In this document: positions 36,601-51,600 of the stretch, piece by piece
Position numbering within the stretch: the first letter of the stretch is position 1
Layout: the number at the start of each line of letters is the position of its first letter
Assembly (NCBI GenBank): GCA_026261815.1
Contig: JAMPIT010000886.1
Location: forward strand, 20,504,001-20,568,000
Source: Monarcha castaneiventris obscurior
Taxonomy: Eukaryota; Chordata; Aves; Passeriformes; Monarchidae
Length of the DNA stretch: 64,000 nt
Reading direction: 5' to 3'
Notes under the pieces: model-generated
What the model was told of the DNA's origin: nothing
Database searches by the model: none
The model's input: only the letters and a program-made list of their open reading frames with translations
Program-made: the position numbers and the translations under genes

Positions 36601-39600
36601 TTCCTTCGAAGGGCTCTCCTGTATCTCTCAACTCTGACACTTCTCTTGCACCTAATTTCATAGGTAAATGGTGTCCTTTCTGTGGGAGTGTTTGTGCTGT
36701 GTCGCTGCTTCTGTGCCAAGTTCCCCTTTTATATGGATATTTATCTCAAAGGTTGGGTACCTGATTGTTCGGGCAGAGGTGGGTGGGACATTTCCCAATC
36801 TATTTGTAGGCAGCATTCCAAAAGCATAAATAGGATATGAAGAAATAACCCTAATAGAAATCCCTTATGCATGCTGATTCATAGATAAAACTTAACTTGT
36901 GACTGATGTTTTCTGAAGTCTGATTTCAAAACCCGAATTGGCCCATTCAGGTTCTGTCAGGTATGATCTTTAGTTTAAAAGAACTCGGTCTCACACTTGA
37001 GAGGGAAAGTGAGGTTTGAAGTGATAGCATTGAAAAGAAGTGAAAAATCTCCTCAAACTACCAGGAGATTGTTACTGGAAGTTATGAGATTTGTGTAGCT
37101 TGTACTTTCATTTAAGGGAAAAAACAAGTTTTTTACTTTCTTGGCTATACTTAGAATCCAAATACATGTTTGGAATAATTATTTTTCCGAAAGCTGTGAC
37201 TTGAAGAAAGAAAGGTCTTTTCATGACTAGCAATCAAAATGTAAGAATTAGAAATGCTGCAAGAAACTGTATTGTACTTTTCCTTTTTTCCAACTAGTGG
37301 TATTTTGGAAGAACTATTTTTAGTGGTGTCAATTTGTTTAGAAAATTAGGGTGTCAGAAGACCCCCAAAGCCCACCTCAGGGCTTTGAGGAAAATCATAG
37401 GCATTTCCCATTTTGCTGTCAGCTACCTCCCTTTTGAGGTCTGTAATAAGTAAGAACATCTCAAAGATGTTGGAAGGGGAACTTGAGGATTTGTCAAGAA
37501 AAATGAATATTAGGCTAATAAACCACTAGATACCTATACCTGTTCTAGTGATTTATTTTTCAGTGACTGGTTGAGCAGTCTGTGGTCGAGGTTACAGAAG
37601 TATACTTGTGATAAGAACTAGAAAAAAAATACTTCCAAAGCTTTTTCTGAAGTAAGCAATATTTGTCAAATGGTATGCCTGTTAAATTTGGGGGTGGAGG
37701 AATTTGACTTAATGTATATAAAAAAAAGTGTGTAGGATCCCTCCAGGAATTGGATTAAATATGCCTTCAAAGACAAAAGATAAGAAGGCCAAACAATTTA
37801 CGCATGCTATTAAAGGAAAGAAAGTACAAAATAGATGGGAGGTATCACAAAAGAAATTCAAAAGAAATACCCTGTGAATAGTTAGAGATCAGGAAATGCT
37901 TAGCCAGAGGAACAGTAAGATGAAGGTGCTGTAACAGTAGTTTAGAAAAGACAAGATTAATGAGATGAAAGTATATAAAAATAATAAATGTCTCTAAGAG
38001 TAATTAAATCCTCTTTTAAAATGAAGAGTGGCAGGAGGTTTAGTAATAAAGAAAAAAACCCAAGAAATTACCAGTTATTCATACAAGGTCTAGTCAATTC
38101 CTTCCTTGATTTTACATCCCCAGGTTTGCTAAGAATTAGATGTAGCAACTGAGATAAAATATATGAGTTGAAACCTCATGCTTTAGGGTATAAATTATAC
38201 TGTGGAATTGAGAAATGGCTCCCCTTATTTCCTGTTTTGTAGTGGTTCCTCACAAGAAGGTTTCTGAATCCCTTTGGAACTTGCCATGCAGGTCACTGTC
38301 AGAGTGACACAACAGTGTGTGTGTGGCCCTGGTCTCATGGGGCAGTTTTAGTCATCTGTACTTAATGATACCCCATACATGAAATAGGTTCCCTTGTGGT
38401 TAACAGGCATGCTCATACAGTTGTTCTAATTACCAGCATTGTTAATATAGTATTATTAAAAGAGAAGTTTATATTCTCTTTTTTGGAAGTATGCAGTTTG
38501 TCTGCTGGTATTGTATCCAACATTTTGTGGTCTGTGGAAAGAATGGTTTCTGAGGCAAATATGTTTAGGCTGTGACTGAACCAGCTCAGTCTGAAAGATG
38601 GGAAAGTATTTGTGTCTCCAACCCTGAGAGGCTGGAAAGAACAGTCTGTGGTGGCCCCCATTATGTTACATATAAATGCAGTAAATAATGTAGTTTTTGA
38701 AAACTGAATCTGGTTGCATAGCCTGCTTACCTTTGAGGTAGGGAAAACTGAGCTGTAATGAACATTAGATTCCATTGAATACTCTTCTTGGTTTAGAAAA
38801 AAATAATTGGACTTGGAGGGGAAAGGATTCAGTTCCTTACTGACAAGATAATTTTCTTTTCATCATAAAAGGTGATGTTGTCTTTTGAAGACCCTCCACA
38901 GCACTTATTTTCTGCTTGATCTGTGTGGGGATGGTAACTGGTGACCCTGACAAAAAATATTTGGGCATAAATTATTTGTTGCTCATGGAGTATTGTTACA
39001 GCAATTTTTCACTTGAATTTTTCATGGTAGTTGGTTCAAGCCCTTGTTTTTGTAATTTTTAATATTTTAATTTTTTTTCCTTATGTTTGTAGGTTCCTTA
39101 AGAGCCCCACCAACATCTGGAGCTCCCCCTCCAACCTCTGGAGCATCTCATCCTTCTGGCCACCTGGCATACAGTCAGTTTGAACATGGAGATGTGCAGA
39201 ATGGGATTCCAGCCTCAGCAGCCCCGATGCAGAGGTGCAGATGAGATGAGCGAATTATAAGAAAATCCTGCCTTGGTAGACCTGTGCTAGGTCTAGACTT
39301 TTTAGATCTAAATCAAACTAAATACTTTGGGTTTTTGTGATGGATATTGACTTTGTTCATTGCCTTGTTATTGTTTTGGAGCAACATTTTGTCACAGGGG
39401 TATTTGTAAGTGAATATATCTGGAGCTGAAACACTTGTGGAAGGATTTGAACAGATGTCAATGACTGATGAAAACCTCTTCTCCTCCTAAGACATTCTTT
39501 GTGGTAGTCATTTTCCTCTAAAAAAAATCTGATTCCCATGGTCTGTCTTGTCTTAAACCAGTTGCATCTACACAACTGTAGTATTTGTTCCTTGGCAGTG

Positions 39601-42600
39601 TGAAATGATCTCTGGAGCACGTGGCTGTCTTTACTGAGTAATGTCTTAGTATTGATTCTGGGTCTTCTTCTGTCCCTTATGGATCCCTGAATTACTGTCA
39701 TCTAAGGCTCTTCAGCATCTTTTCCAGAAAGATACTGCCATGACCTCTGTGCTGAAAGTGGCAATAGTCCTGGAGGGTTCAAATCTTTTGGGTGGCAGGG
39801 CGTTCTTATATAGCCATGCAGGCCTTATGTTGCTCTCCTTTAGACTGTGCAGCATTTCTGATTTGTTGTGATAACTGAAATGGAATTTAAAACATAGCAT
39901 TTGTATTTTAAGAGCTAATAGGATTTTTTTTTTTGGTGAAAAGGATTCAGATCCATGCAGGATATGTAATTATTTTTCCAAAACTGAGCTACAGTGCTTC
40001 ATGCAAATATATGAGACCCAGGTAGTATTTATGTGGTAGAACAATTTTTAAAGGTGCAGAGAATTGTAACTTCTTCTATAATGAGGAATCAGTTAAGTTT
40101 GTCATCTTCCCTCTCAGGCCACCTGCTTCTCAGCCGTTTCTGCCAGGCTCAGCACCCACGCCTGTCAGCCAGACATCTACGTTCCAGCAATATGGGCCCC
40201 CCCCAGCCAGCATGCAGCAACTCAGCAATCACATGGCAGGGATGACAATTGGCAGCACTGCAGCCTCTGCTCCTCCCCCAGCTGGACTGGGCTATGGTAA
40301 GGTTTCCTGGCTACAGAAATATGCTATTGATTTTCATTTTTGCTAGTAATTTCATAAAAGATTTTTTTCTTGTCAGTGATTCATTACCATATGGTTATGG
40401 GAATTCTCTGAGTGTTGACATCTGCCATAGTAAACAGTAGTTTTCTTGACTAATAAGGTCATAATTGGGGAAAACAGAATTGAGACTATTGTAGGGGACA
40501 GTGCTGACACTGCTGGACATGAATAACAGAGGGGGATAACAACATTGATCCTCAACTAGGTGAATCTCGAGAAGCACAAAATTGTCTACCCCTAAGTTGT
40601 CTGTTGGAGAGTCTACATGTGTTGCCACTGTTGTGCAGCAGCCCGGTCAGAAAAAAAAAAAAAAGAAAAAGGGCTTCGTAAATGTAAATCACAAAGGGCT
40701 GAAAATACTCTGAATGATTGTATGAAGGGTTCTGCTGGAAGTCAAGAAAAAGCTTACTTAAACAGTAGAAATTGAATTAACAGTACAAACTGAATTTAGA
40801 TACTTTTTTCTGTGGTATTAGTTCTACAGTCTTATTGCTGTAGATTCGAGGACTTTTTAAATTGAAGACTAGAGTTTTGTCTTTATTGTGTGTAAGCTGG
40901 TCTGACTATTTAAGAATTGTTTTGCTAAAGTACTTTTTAACAAGCATCTTGTAAGACAGATTTTATAGGAAAATTGCGAGTAGGTAAGGGATGCAGATTT
41001 CCTTGGCCTTTTGGTAATGTGTTTGTCAAAAATTATTCTCAGAAAGAGTACAGAGCTGCTAGTTTCATGCTATTAAAACCACAAAGCTCAAAACCATTCT
41101 TGATCTACAGGCTCCAACTGTGTGTGGAGTTTAAGATAGAAACTTAGTTCAAGAAATCCATGGATAGACTTGTGGAGGTTCATGTTTTGCTTATTCCTGG
41201 CTTTGCCTTTTTTTTATGGCCTTGAATCCTGAAATGTATTCTGATTATGTAAAATAAGCAGCTCAGACTTTGGGAGAGAAGGCAATGAAAGAACTATCAA
41301 GTTTCGGGTCCCCTGAAGGAGTTTCAGCTCTCTGATCAATCTAGGAGGATGGTTACTTAGGATTTGTCTCTGCTAGTACTGCTAAGTTCATCTGAAGATG
41401 AGAAAGTGGTAGACTTACTCAGGTGATCTGGAGCAAATGGGTTTTTCTTGTCGTTTAATTGCCTTGAGGATAGGAGAAAATGATGTTATATCTTCTTTTT
41501 TTCTTACCAGGTCCCCCAACATCGGTTCCCCCAGTCTCAGGAAGCTTTAGTGCAACAGGATCTGGTCTCTACACACCTTACAGTGCGAGCCAAGGACCCC
41601 CTCCTACCAGTGTGTCTCAGGGCCTTCCTTTGGCACAGCCTCCGTTTCCTGGTCAGACAGTACCAACTCAGCGCCTACCTACTCAAGTTCCTGGTTTTGC
41701 CCCACCTCCCCCTTCTACAGGGGTTGGACCTTCCTCTTACCCTCCTACCACAGGTGCTCCAAGGCCACCTGCCATGCCAGGCCCACCTCTGCCTGGGCAG
41801 ACAGTTGCTGGACCACCATCATCCCAGCCAAATCATGTATCCTCACCACCACCTCCATCAACTATGGCAGGGCTGCACCCTGGGCCTCCCATGGGTGGTC
41901 TCCATGGACCACCTCCTCCCACTCATCCTCCTCAGCCAGGATACCAAATGCAGCAGAACGGTGAGTATTCCTAGTATAGGAATTTTAAGTTACGTGTTCT
42001 CTGTATGCTGCTAACTGAGAAGTAGATTTCAGGTTGTCACTTGAGGGCTCCTGGCTGCACATCAAAACTTCCATTTTATTTCCCTGTGCTTATGTCTAAG
42101 ATAATATCATGTGGCATTCTGAGATATTTTATAATACAGATGTTAATAAGATTAATATAACTAAAGGAATTCTAGCTTACTTGGCCAAAAAAGCGTTTAG
42201 CATTTAGTGCCATAATACTACCAGAATTTGTGATCAAAATTTTATTATGGAATCTAATTTGACGTCTGAAACCTCACCTGTTCAAAAATAGACATCGGAA
42301 ATACATCGGAAAAGCCTTATTTTATACTTTTACATTTGTGGCCACTGTGAATATGCAATGTGTATGAGAGGAGTTGTTGAACATTGAAAAAGGAGTTGCT
42401 GTGTTTTCTCCTTTCACTCGCATAACCGTATTTTTCTCCCTTGTAGAAGCTTGCACATCTTAAATGTACTTGAAAGTAAGACCAGTTAAGCTTTCTGTAT
42501 TCAAACCAGTTTTGGCTGGTTTTTAATCAATAACACTTACAGATAGCTGGGGTAAAGTAATCGTGGGTAAATGTTAGGATTGAGAATCCCATCCCCCGTG

Positions 42601-45600
42601 CAGCTTTGCACAGCTGGACAGGTAAGTTACTTGAAAATATCTGTTCAAATTCCTATGAACTGTAAAAATACTAATGGGTTAAATCATGCTGTTACTCTGT
42701 GACTGGAACTGTCTAAAATAATATGAAATAGCTTGAGGTAGTTACAAAACAAAAGAGAAAATCACACATTAGCCTATTACTGTAATTTCAGACAAGCCAA
42801 AACTGCCCAAGGGAACTCCTTGCATATCTTTAATTTAAGGAATTAGGGATCATCCACTAGTTTATTTGGCTGTTCTGTGTGCACTTTCTGTTAGACAGTT
42901 CTGCAGGTAAATGTTTGCATGATCTTAATGTGCATTGTAATCAACAGTTACAAACTCTAAAAAAAGTTATAGTAGTGTGCTGGTTTGGGCTGAGGTAGAG
43001 CTAATAGACTAAAAACCTGTTCCCTTAAGTCTAGTTTTGAGGATTGTATCTATGAGTTTATTGGATTGTTGATAGAGATGTACCAGTCTAAGCTGAAACA
43101 CTGTGATAAATACGTTTAATCATAATTAGTTGAAAAGCACATGACTTTATTTTTCTGGAGAGGTTTTTTTTATGATGGCAGGAAATGTGGGAAGTGCCAA
43201 ATGAGGAAATGCTTAATATTAAGCCGCTGTTCGATTCTGATGTTCTTTTCTTGTTAAGGTTCCTTTGGACAGGTGAGGGGTCCCCAGCCAAACTATGGAG
43301 GAGCCTATCCAGGAGCACCAAATTATGGAAGTCCGCCTGGACCACCACCTCCACCAAAACGCTTGGATCCAGATTCCATTCCTAGCCCTGTAAGCTTCCT
43401 TGTTCTTACCAGTGTCAGCTCTTCCACAGTGTCTTTGCATAAAACAGAACTGACAAAGACCAAAGCTAAAAACAGGTTTCTCGTTCCAAGGAGCATCAGT
43501 CTGTTTTCCAACTTATGTTTTTCTCTTCTATCCACCTTCAGTATTTCATGATGAATAAGCCCAGAGGCAGTATTTTCTTGGTGACTAAAGAAAGGCACTG
43601 CATATGGAAATCACTGCTCTAATTCCTCAGGTCTTTTTCTGTACTGTGTTATCTTTTGAGAATCCTTGAGGGCTCTGATTAAACTTGTTTCTCCTTTTTT
43701 GGAGTCTTACATAATGACTTTCCAAGGTGAACTAATTTCAGGTTTTGAGGTGACAGTCTGTGAACTGTAGGATCCATGTTTAAAGTATGGTTTGTAGGAG
43801 GTGATTGTAGTGCTTTTTCTATAATCTGTCAAAAAGCTGATTTGTGTTTTTTTGGGTCATGAAGTCATGGTGCTACATCAGTCAAATATGGGCAGCTTCT
43901 CAAACTGGGATTGTCTTTTAGAATGGAAGTTCTGAGACTGGATGAGCAGTTGCATCTAATGGTTAGCAATGATGAGTAATATTAAGCCTCGTGGTATTAT
44001 TGCCACTAGTCTACTGTGCTGTTCCTTTCACTGCTGCCGATGCTGTTTCTGTACTTCAAAACTATGAAGAGAATGTAGTCTTGAATTATATCTTAGGTCT
44101 GAACTGATGTTATTCAGAAGGTACTTCTATTTAAAAAATATACTGTATTTTTTCATAGAATATAAGTCTTTAATTGCTTGTCTGCCTCTCTTCTCTTCCA
44201 CTAAATGAAATCTCAAATGGCTTGTGTCAGTTGCCTTCATGTTAGCATGTTCTTAAAGCATAAAAATCCCCAGTTTCTAACCAAAATGAGCAGGTGAGCC
44301 ACTGCCTCCATTAGCAACGTGTTCAGAGCCAAGCCAAATATCCTGGCAAGACTGGTTTTGGGATCAATGTATGCTGCAGAAGCTGATGTGTCCTGTTGCA
44401 TGAGCCAGTATCTAAATGTATCTAATTCCAGTGCTACAGGTTCGGGTAGAGAGAAGTAACACTGTTACTTTTTGGTTTATTATTCTCTTTTCTTTCTTTT
44501 CTTTTTTTTTCTTTTTTTTTTGGTGGCACTCTTTTTTTCTCATTAAAAAAAAACAAAAGCAACTAAACGAGCTGCCACCCCAGCAGAAACCCAGGCACAG
44601 AATAGACCCAGATGCAATTCCTAGTCCAGTAAGTGCTGTATATATGTCAATTGTAGTCTGTTTGTTGGTGACCATCTGTGCATGCCTGAAACCCAAACTT
44701 CACCTTGCTAACCCTCCATCATTAATCTTTTACCCTTTCCTTGCTGTCTTCTGCTTGCCTTATCAAAATGAGTAACATTACACCACATGAGGTTGTTAAA
44801 ATCTTCTGTGATGAATGGTGAGGCAATAGAAAGCAGTGTTTCAGAAACAGATCATGAAGAATGTCTCCCCTTCACTTTGTTTGATCTTAGGATATTGCCT
44901 TCATCAGATTGCCACTGGCATTTTCAGTGTAAGCCAGCAGTATAATTGTCCGTACGATGTGTGTCTCATGTCAGCATGCGCACAGCATGAGCTGTTGTAG
45001 CCATGTTTTCTACCATGTTTTGATCAGAATTTGATTGCTGTTCTTGTTGATATACCAGTACTGGGCCAGTGCTCTGGAGTTCTAAAATTGCAGATGAACG
45101 GGAGTTTTTTTAATGTTAATTCCTGATACAAATCTTTTAGTAGTTTAGTGTGAGGCATGGGGAGCTATAAACATTCTCTCATTATCTGTGCTCATGCATA
45201 ACCATTAAATTTTGAATTTGAAAATTTAATGTTTATGGTGGAGAATCTTGCCTAAAGAAACAAAAAAGCAGCTACCTTTTGGATTGGAAGAAAAAAAAGA
45301 CTTTTGGCTTTCTGTTACCCTGTGTCACTTCTTCTTCATGTAGTCAACGTTCATCATTTAACAGGTACCAGTGGTGAGATCAACAACGTCAGTCAGCCTG
45401 TAGACCTTTGAACAGAACTAGATTTATTCTAGAGTAGTCATTATCTGAAGCTATAGGAGGCTCTCTGCTGGGCAGCTTGCAATCTGTAGTGAGAGGGTGG
45501 AAGTTTTGCCATGCAAACTTCTGCATTTCAGAATTTACTCTAGGCAAAGGCAGGTGTGTTTGATGGTAAAATAAGAGTAGAAGAATCGTTGCTAGCTTTA

Positions 45601-48600
45601 ATTCTTTCATCCAGTCACCACTATGGAAATGTAGTTTTAACTGTGTACAAGTACAAATGTCTGTGGATATTTTAGTAAAGTAAAACTATTTAATACATTT
45701 CCATTATCTTAAGCAAATTTGCAGTTGTAAAGAATTTGAAATACTAAGAAATTTAAGATTTTTACAGGCTTTGAAGTTTGATTCATTGACAAGTCTATTG
45801 AAATTTCAATTTCCACATTCCCAGAATTTGAATCACAAACCCTTGAGCACCACAAAGTAATGAAGATTTCCACCTGAGCTTGCAAGCCGTATGTCTTTAG
45901 GCCAAAGTTGAAGTGGTTAGAAATAAAGGCATACTATGAAAACAGTGGGAACATAAGAAAGAAAAAGCCAGGTTACCTCTAGAACTTCAGCCTGAGGATT
46001 ACAGAAGCTGCTAATTCTATTTGGCTAGAACCATACAGAGGAATACTACCAAAAATTCCTTTCTTGATCTGAGTTTGGCTTTTATGAGTTCAGATCAGAC
46101 TTTGAAACACAAAATATGCTGCTACTAAGAATACTTGGGGAAAAATACTATTTGCAGCTTGTAATTTATTGTTAGTCATTAAGTACTCTTTGAAATCAAA
46201 CTGAGAGGTGACTGCTTGACAAAATTTACTTGCTCTTCTTATTTTTAGCGATAGTAATGTTTGCCTCAGGTCCCCTTTTCACTGCATTAGAGATTTTTTA
46301 TTTTACAGTACTTGGAAACCAAGCCTCCAAATAATAGCATGGTGTTTTCCATCACAGATTCAAGTGATTGAAGATGACAGAAATAACCGTGGGTCAGAAC
46401 CATTTGTCACTGGAGTGAGAGGGCAGGTCCCACCTCTTGTTACTACGAATTTCTTGGTCAAGGATCAAGGTAAACTATTTTTCTTTTCCTAAACAAACAA
46501 ACCACAAATCCCAAACAGTCAGTGACAGAACTGTGTCTTTAAAGGAAATGTGTTTTACCAACAGAGGCTTAGTTTCAGGTGCTGTGTTGATTTGATCTCA
46601 GTTCAGATTATTGTGATTGTGTAGTAGCTAGTAACCAACTTGAAGGTAAAAAATGTTTTCCAAGGCAGATACCTAGGACCAGCATTAGCAGAGATATCAG
46701 AAAGCAGCAAGTGAAGCCTCTTCTTTAGAACTTTATAAAATACACTTAAGAACTGAAATCTACTAGCAACGTCATTAGAATTGGACTGGCAACTGTATTT
46801 TTTAAAATTAAGAGGGATGTAAGTTGGTCTGACGGCTCCATAGAGAAAAGATGTTTCATCTTTTAATCTCTGACACTTTTTTTGAGTTTTAAAGTTCTGG
46901 AAAAAACTTCAGAATCTGATTCTACGATCAAGTATTTTACTCTTCAGCCAAAATTACAAAACAAAACAGTAGAAATGTTTGAGTAGAGTTTTCTGTCTAT
47001 ATTTTAGTCTGTGAATACAGTGAAACACAAATTCCTTTTTATAGGTTTAGGTTGACCAGGAGTCAAGTTCATTTGTTTTAAGGTCTTTTATTATCTGTAG
47101 TTAATCATGAAGAGGTATTTTATCTGGAATTCAAGTTTTCCATGGATTGAACTTGAATGTTTAGGTAAGCTCTTAGTGTCTGTGGCTTAACAACACAACT
47201 TAAGGTATTTTTGTTTCTGTTTTTGAATATTAACTTAATTCGCACTGAAATTTGTGGGTTTTTTTTATTTGTTCCCCAGGTAATGCAAGCCCCCGCTACA
47301 TCAGATGCACATCTTACAATATTCCCTGCACCTCTGACATGGCCAAACAATCCCAAGTTCCCCTGGCTGCTGTCATAAAGCCGCTGGCTACTCTGCCACC
47401 AGAGGAGGTGAGAACCATGCATAGAGTTACGTGTGCTCTGTGCACGCTGGGCAGGAGAATGCTCTCAGGTGTCAACATTTAACACGTGTTTAGAAGGCAT
47501 ATTTAGGTAATGAAGACCAGGTAAACATTGATTCTCCAACAGGTGTGCAATAGAGATCTGTAAAACAGAAGAATGTTGTGTTCAAAACTTTTAATATTTT
47601 GACTGCCGTGATAATTTCAGCTTTTTTTGCAGTAGCTGTCAAGCACTGTGACTGAATGACCAAATTACTAGGATGGTCATAAAGGCATACCCTTCCAGCT
47701 GATCTCAGTTTCTTTCTTGGTCTAAAGTATTTAAATGGCTGCTAATCACAGGTATTAAATCTTTTCTAGAATGCCAGGTTGTGGAATTGGATGAGAATTT
47801 TTGAAACAGCACTGGTTAAGCTGTCTAACATGGATGTACATGCACAGCACTGTGTGGGATGACAGCACAACACTGAGTACTGGGCACTGCTGAGCTGCAC
47901 TTGTATTTCTGCCCTTTCTCTCTGCAGCACTTATTTCCCTCTAGGTGCAGTGTGTGGCTGTTTAGCCTTTTACCCACTCATGTTTGGTTGCTGAGAACAT
48001 GAAAGCTCAGAGACTTTTACAGTTTGACATTTTTTGAAGTAGTCTAAATACTCAGGATGCTGTGTAGTGTTAGCCTGCTTGGACAAGCCTGCTAACATAA
48101 AGACAAACAGGCTTGTTAAATTTGAATACATACATCTGCAGTATTCTGTGCCCTGTTAAATCTAAGTGTAGCATCTGCTGAGAAAAGCAATTTCCTCTGG
48201 TCTGTTTAAGGGTTCTTTTAAGGTTTTCCTGTTCCATTTCATTGGTGTTCCTAAACTATGGTTTGAATTTTAAAAACTAGTTTATGATGAAACTGATCTG
48301 TGGCTGAAGTTTAAAAGAAACACAATAGGAGAATGAGGTCTTACTTGGGAAACTTGGAGGCTTGTGGAGTGACACATTTTTAGCAAAACTTTACAAATAA
48401 TAATTGTTTGGTCTCCTGGTGTGTTTATGCTTTGAACAAACACTTGTGCTGTCCAAAAAAGAATGGCTAGGATTGGAAGACCAGTCGGCTTCTAGTATTT
48501 GGAAGTTCTTTATGGCAAGGGCAGACTCACTGTGGAGGGGCTGCCTGTTTCCAGCACCCTTGTAGTTTGTTTGCATGTTACAGAGGGAGAGGCTTAGGAA

Positions 48601-51600
48601 AAAATAATTGTGTTCAAGTACAATACCAACATTGCCTGCCGGTCAGAAAACTTGAAAATTTGTTTCCTCTGAAGAGGTTGGCCTGGGCAATAGGAAATGA
48701 GAAATGCTGGCTGCAAAACCATTGTACTGTTATTAAATGATTAATGGGGTTGAATGAAAAGACATGACACATCTGTGGCATGAAGAGGAAAGTGGCTGGA
48801 GCATTTGCTCATCTTCTGATCAGTGAATATGTTGTCTCTTAAAAATGAGCATAGATTTAGGGTAACAGAGAGTTAAGACCACACACCTTTACTGGTGGAA
48901 AATTTGAAAATAAGTGGTTACATTTTTTAGCTAAGTTCTTAGTTACAAATGGTGCTTTGAAATATGAATGCAGCTTATAACTTGCATGAGTTCTGTCTCA
49001 ATAATTTTGAAGTGCTTCCTGCTTGTTCGGATGTTGAGAAGTTGCCAAGCGTCTTATTCTGGTCTGGGTGCAAAAAGAACATATTATAAGTAACAGTTCA
49101 AAAATGGTGTCACTATATAACAGTTTTAAGGACTTGCTGTACAGTGGGGTCAAGACAGTAAGAGCTTGTGGTTATAATGTATTTCATGATGGAGTTCAAA
49201 AATAAGTCTTACCAGGTGGAATTTTTTACGGTAGGTAACTCTGCATTCCATGTAGTCAAGAATATAATGACTAGCTTTGCTTATGTCAAAAAACTTGCTT
49301 TTTACAAGGGGAGGAGATAAGGGTGAAGAGTCACTTTCAGTCTTTTGTGTTCACTTGGGGTATATCTGGTGGTGCATTGTGGTTATGTTCTTCAAGCAAG
49401 CTACTGGCTAGGTGGGATAGCCCATTAATGACTCTAGCCCCCAAAGTACTGCTGTGCTAGAGCTTGAATTGAAAAGCATTTACGAAATACTTGTTCAGGC
49501 TTCCCACATCCCCTGCACTCTTTCCCACAGCTGCCAAGTGCTATATCCCATGCCATGTACAGGGAGATAGAAATGACCACACAATGCAGAGCTTAAAACT
49601 TTCTCATCATGATGTGACCTTTCTTTTCATGTTTTTTTTTCTTGCTTCCACAGACCCTTCCTTATTTGGTAGACCATGGAGAATCCGGTCCTGTCCGATG
49701 TAATAGGTGCAAAGCTTACATGTGCCCTTTTATGCAGTTCATTGAAGGTGGAAGGAGGTTCCAGTGTTGTTTCTGCAGCTGTGTCACTGAGGGTAAGGTT
49801 TCTTCTGGAAATCACTCTTTGGGCTCTACTGGAAAGGTCTTGGAACAAGATGCAGGCAAATAAATCTTTATCATGTCATGATCATTTATAAGGAATACTG
49901 TGATTTAATGTGTGTCTAGTCTTGTGAGTCTTGTAAAAAGTGATTGTAGGGCATGTTCAAGTGTTCATTTCTGAAATTGTGTTCAAGTAGGTGCTTATGC
50001 ATTGTAGTATTGTAGCAAATTTTTAATATGAGGTATTTGTAGTATAATGCCTGGTGGTTTGAAAGACCATTGTATTTTCGTAGGATGTTTCAGAAGTACG
50101 GGGTTTTTTAACAGACTGAGATACAGATCTAGTCTGTAACGTGTGTTAGGATTTTTTTTTTCTCACAAAGCCTTTTTCTGCCTCACAAACACTCCTTAGA
50201 GGTGAGATTGCAGTTAAATCTGCTGGAGCCGAATAAGAGTTTTCAGTACAGGCCAGTTAATATTAGTTGCTCTCCTACATTAGTACAAAACATGCTTCCT
50301 TCTAAGCAAAATCACAATGGGCTGCTCATAGCATGACATTGGTAGATTTGTTTTGAAGGCATGGAATGTAAGGTACAACAAACCTTATGAGGATGTTTTC
50401 AGTGTTCCATTTGGTAGCACTGACTGCTTTTAATGGACTGTTCTTACCACCTCAGTTATGCTGTACAACTGTTTGTACTAACCAAAATGGGGATTAGAAA
50501 TGGTCAACTTTAAAAACCAATTTTGTCTGGTGATTTTCTGCCTGCATACATTCGCTGTCCTTCTCACTCAGCAGCTGTATGTACCTGTAACAACTGAGCA
50601 AAGGCAGAAAAGGGAGGAATGCTGAGAGACAGCTGATGAAAGCAATGCTGTGAAAACACAATGTAGTTGTACCTAAAACTTGAGAACAATTTTTGTTTTC
50701 TCTCCAAAAACCATCAGGCAATTGGCTTATATAGGATGTGTACTTGGAAACAAGAGTGATAGATGCTTATATATAGTCTTAATGATATCACTCTGTTTCC
50801 TTTTGAACTTTTCAAACTTTGAAAGTTTAGAATAGTTGAAATGTGGTGACTACTGTCATTCCAGGTAATCTCTTTTTATTCTCCCCTGGAGCTATACAGA
50901 CAGCTATATAGAGCTATATAGACAGCTGTAGCTGCAATACACTTTGTCACCCGAGCAGTCCTGCCAGAGGAAGTGTCTGTCATGGTAGTTCTTGGGGCAC
51001 AAGGAAAATACTTTGTTTCTGCAGCTGACTTTTGTAGGCAAAAATTTAGCTTAACTCGGATTTTGTTTTCTGATACCTTGTACCAACACAAAAGTACTGG
51101 GTGCTGGGCATGTGGTTATACTTCTGTTCCTTCTTCTTAATCCACTGTAAGAAGTACTGTGTCTATTCTGATAAAAAGATTATGGGAGTCTCTGCACGCG
51201 AGAGTGCCTGGAGGCTTTACTCTTGTGCAGCATGGGGAGGGAAGCAAAAACTAACTCATATAGCAAAATAAGGAGCTCCATGTTTTAGTAAGCCTGATTT
51301 GAGTCAGTAATGATGTAGCTTGTAGTTTGCCTCAAACTCTGTTTTACATAATTTGTTCCTACCTATATGGGATGGTTATATTTTTCCTTTGGACTAGATC
51401 CTTCAGAATAATCCTAAAAGTGTATTGTAGTGATGTTTCTGATATGAAATGTAAAATTAGAATGGAAAGGATATCCAAGAAAAGTACAACAATAACTATA
51501 CAGTGTGCTGTCTAATGCATGAGACAAACTGGAATAAGTTTGTATTTTTTTGCTTTAATGATATTCTTAAATTGCATTAATATTTTTAGTACTTGTGTGC

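Larger units (their letters stand above)
43390..46357 (+). other. SEC24C: SEC24C intron 6 (3.0 kb) with a candidate extra exon
   Basis: It holds a T/C-rich tract (about 44477-44540) in front of the candidate exon at 44560-44628 (listed separately). It also has an inverted repeat with 11-base arms (CATTAAATTTT) and 7-base loop at 45203-45231. No CR1 is seen. Confidence 0.6.

Noticed and set aside
41550..42014. 154-codon plus-strand frame overlapping SEC24C exon 5
   Set aside because: It is a +1 shadow of the Pro-rich coding exon and runs past the verified donor at 41961.
43435..43551. Reading exon 6 of SEC24C through into intron 6
   Set aside because: The frame after 43389 loses all similarity, GTAAGC is a good donor, and exon 7 continues the conserved protein in phase 0.
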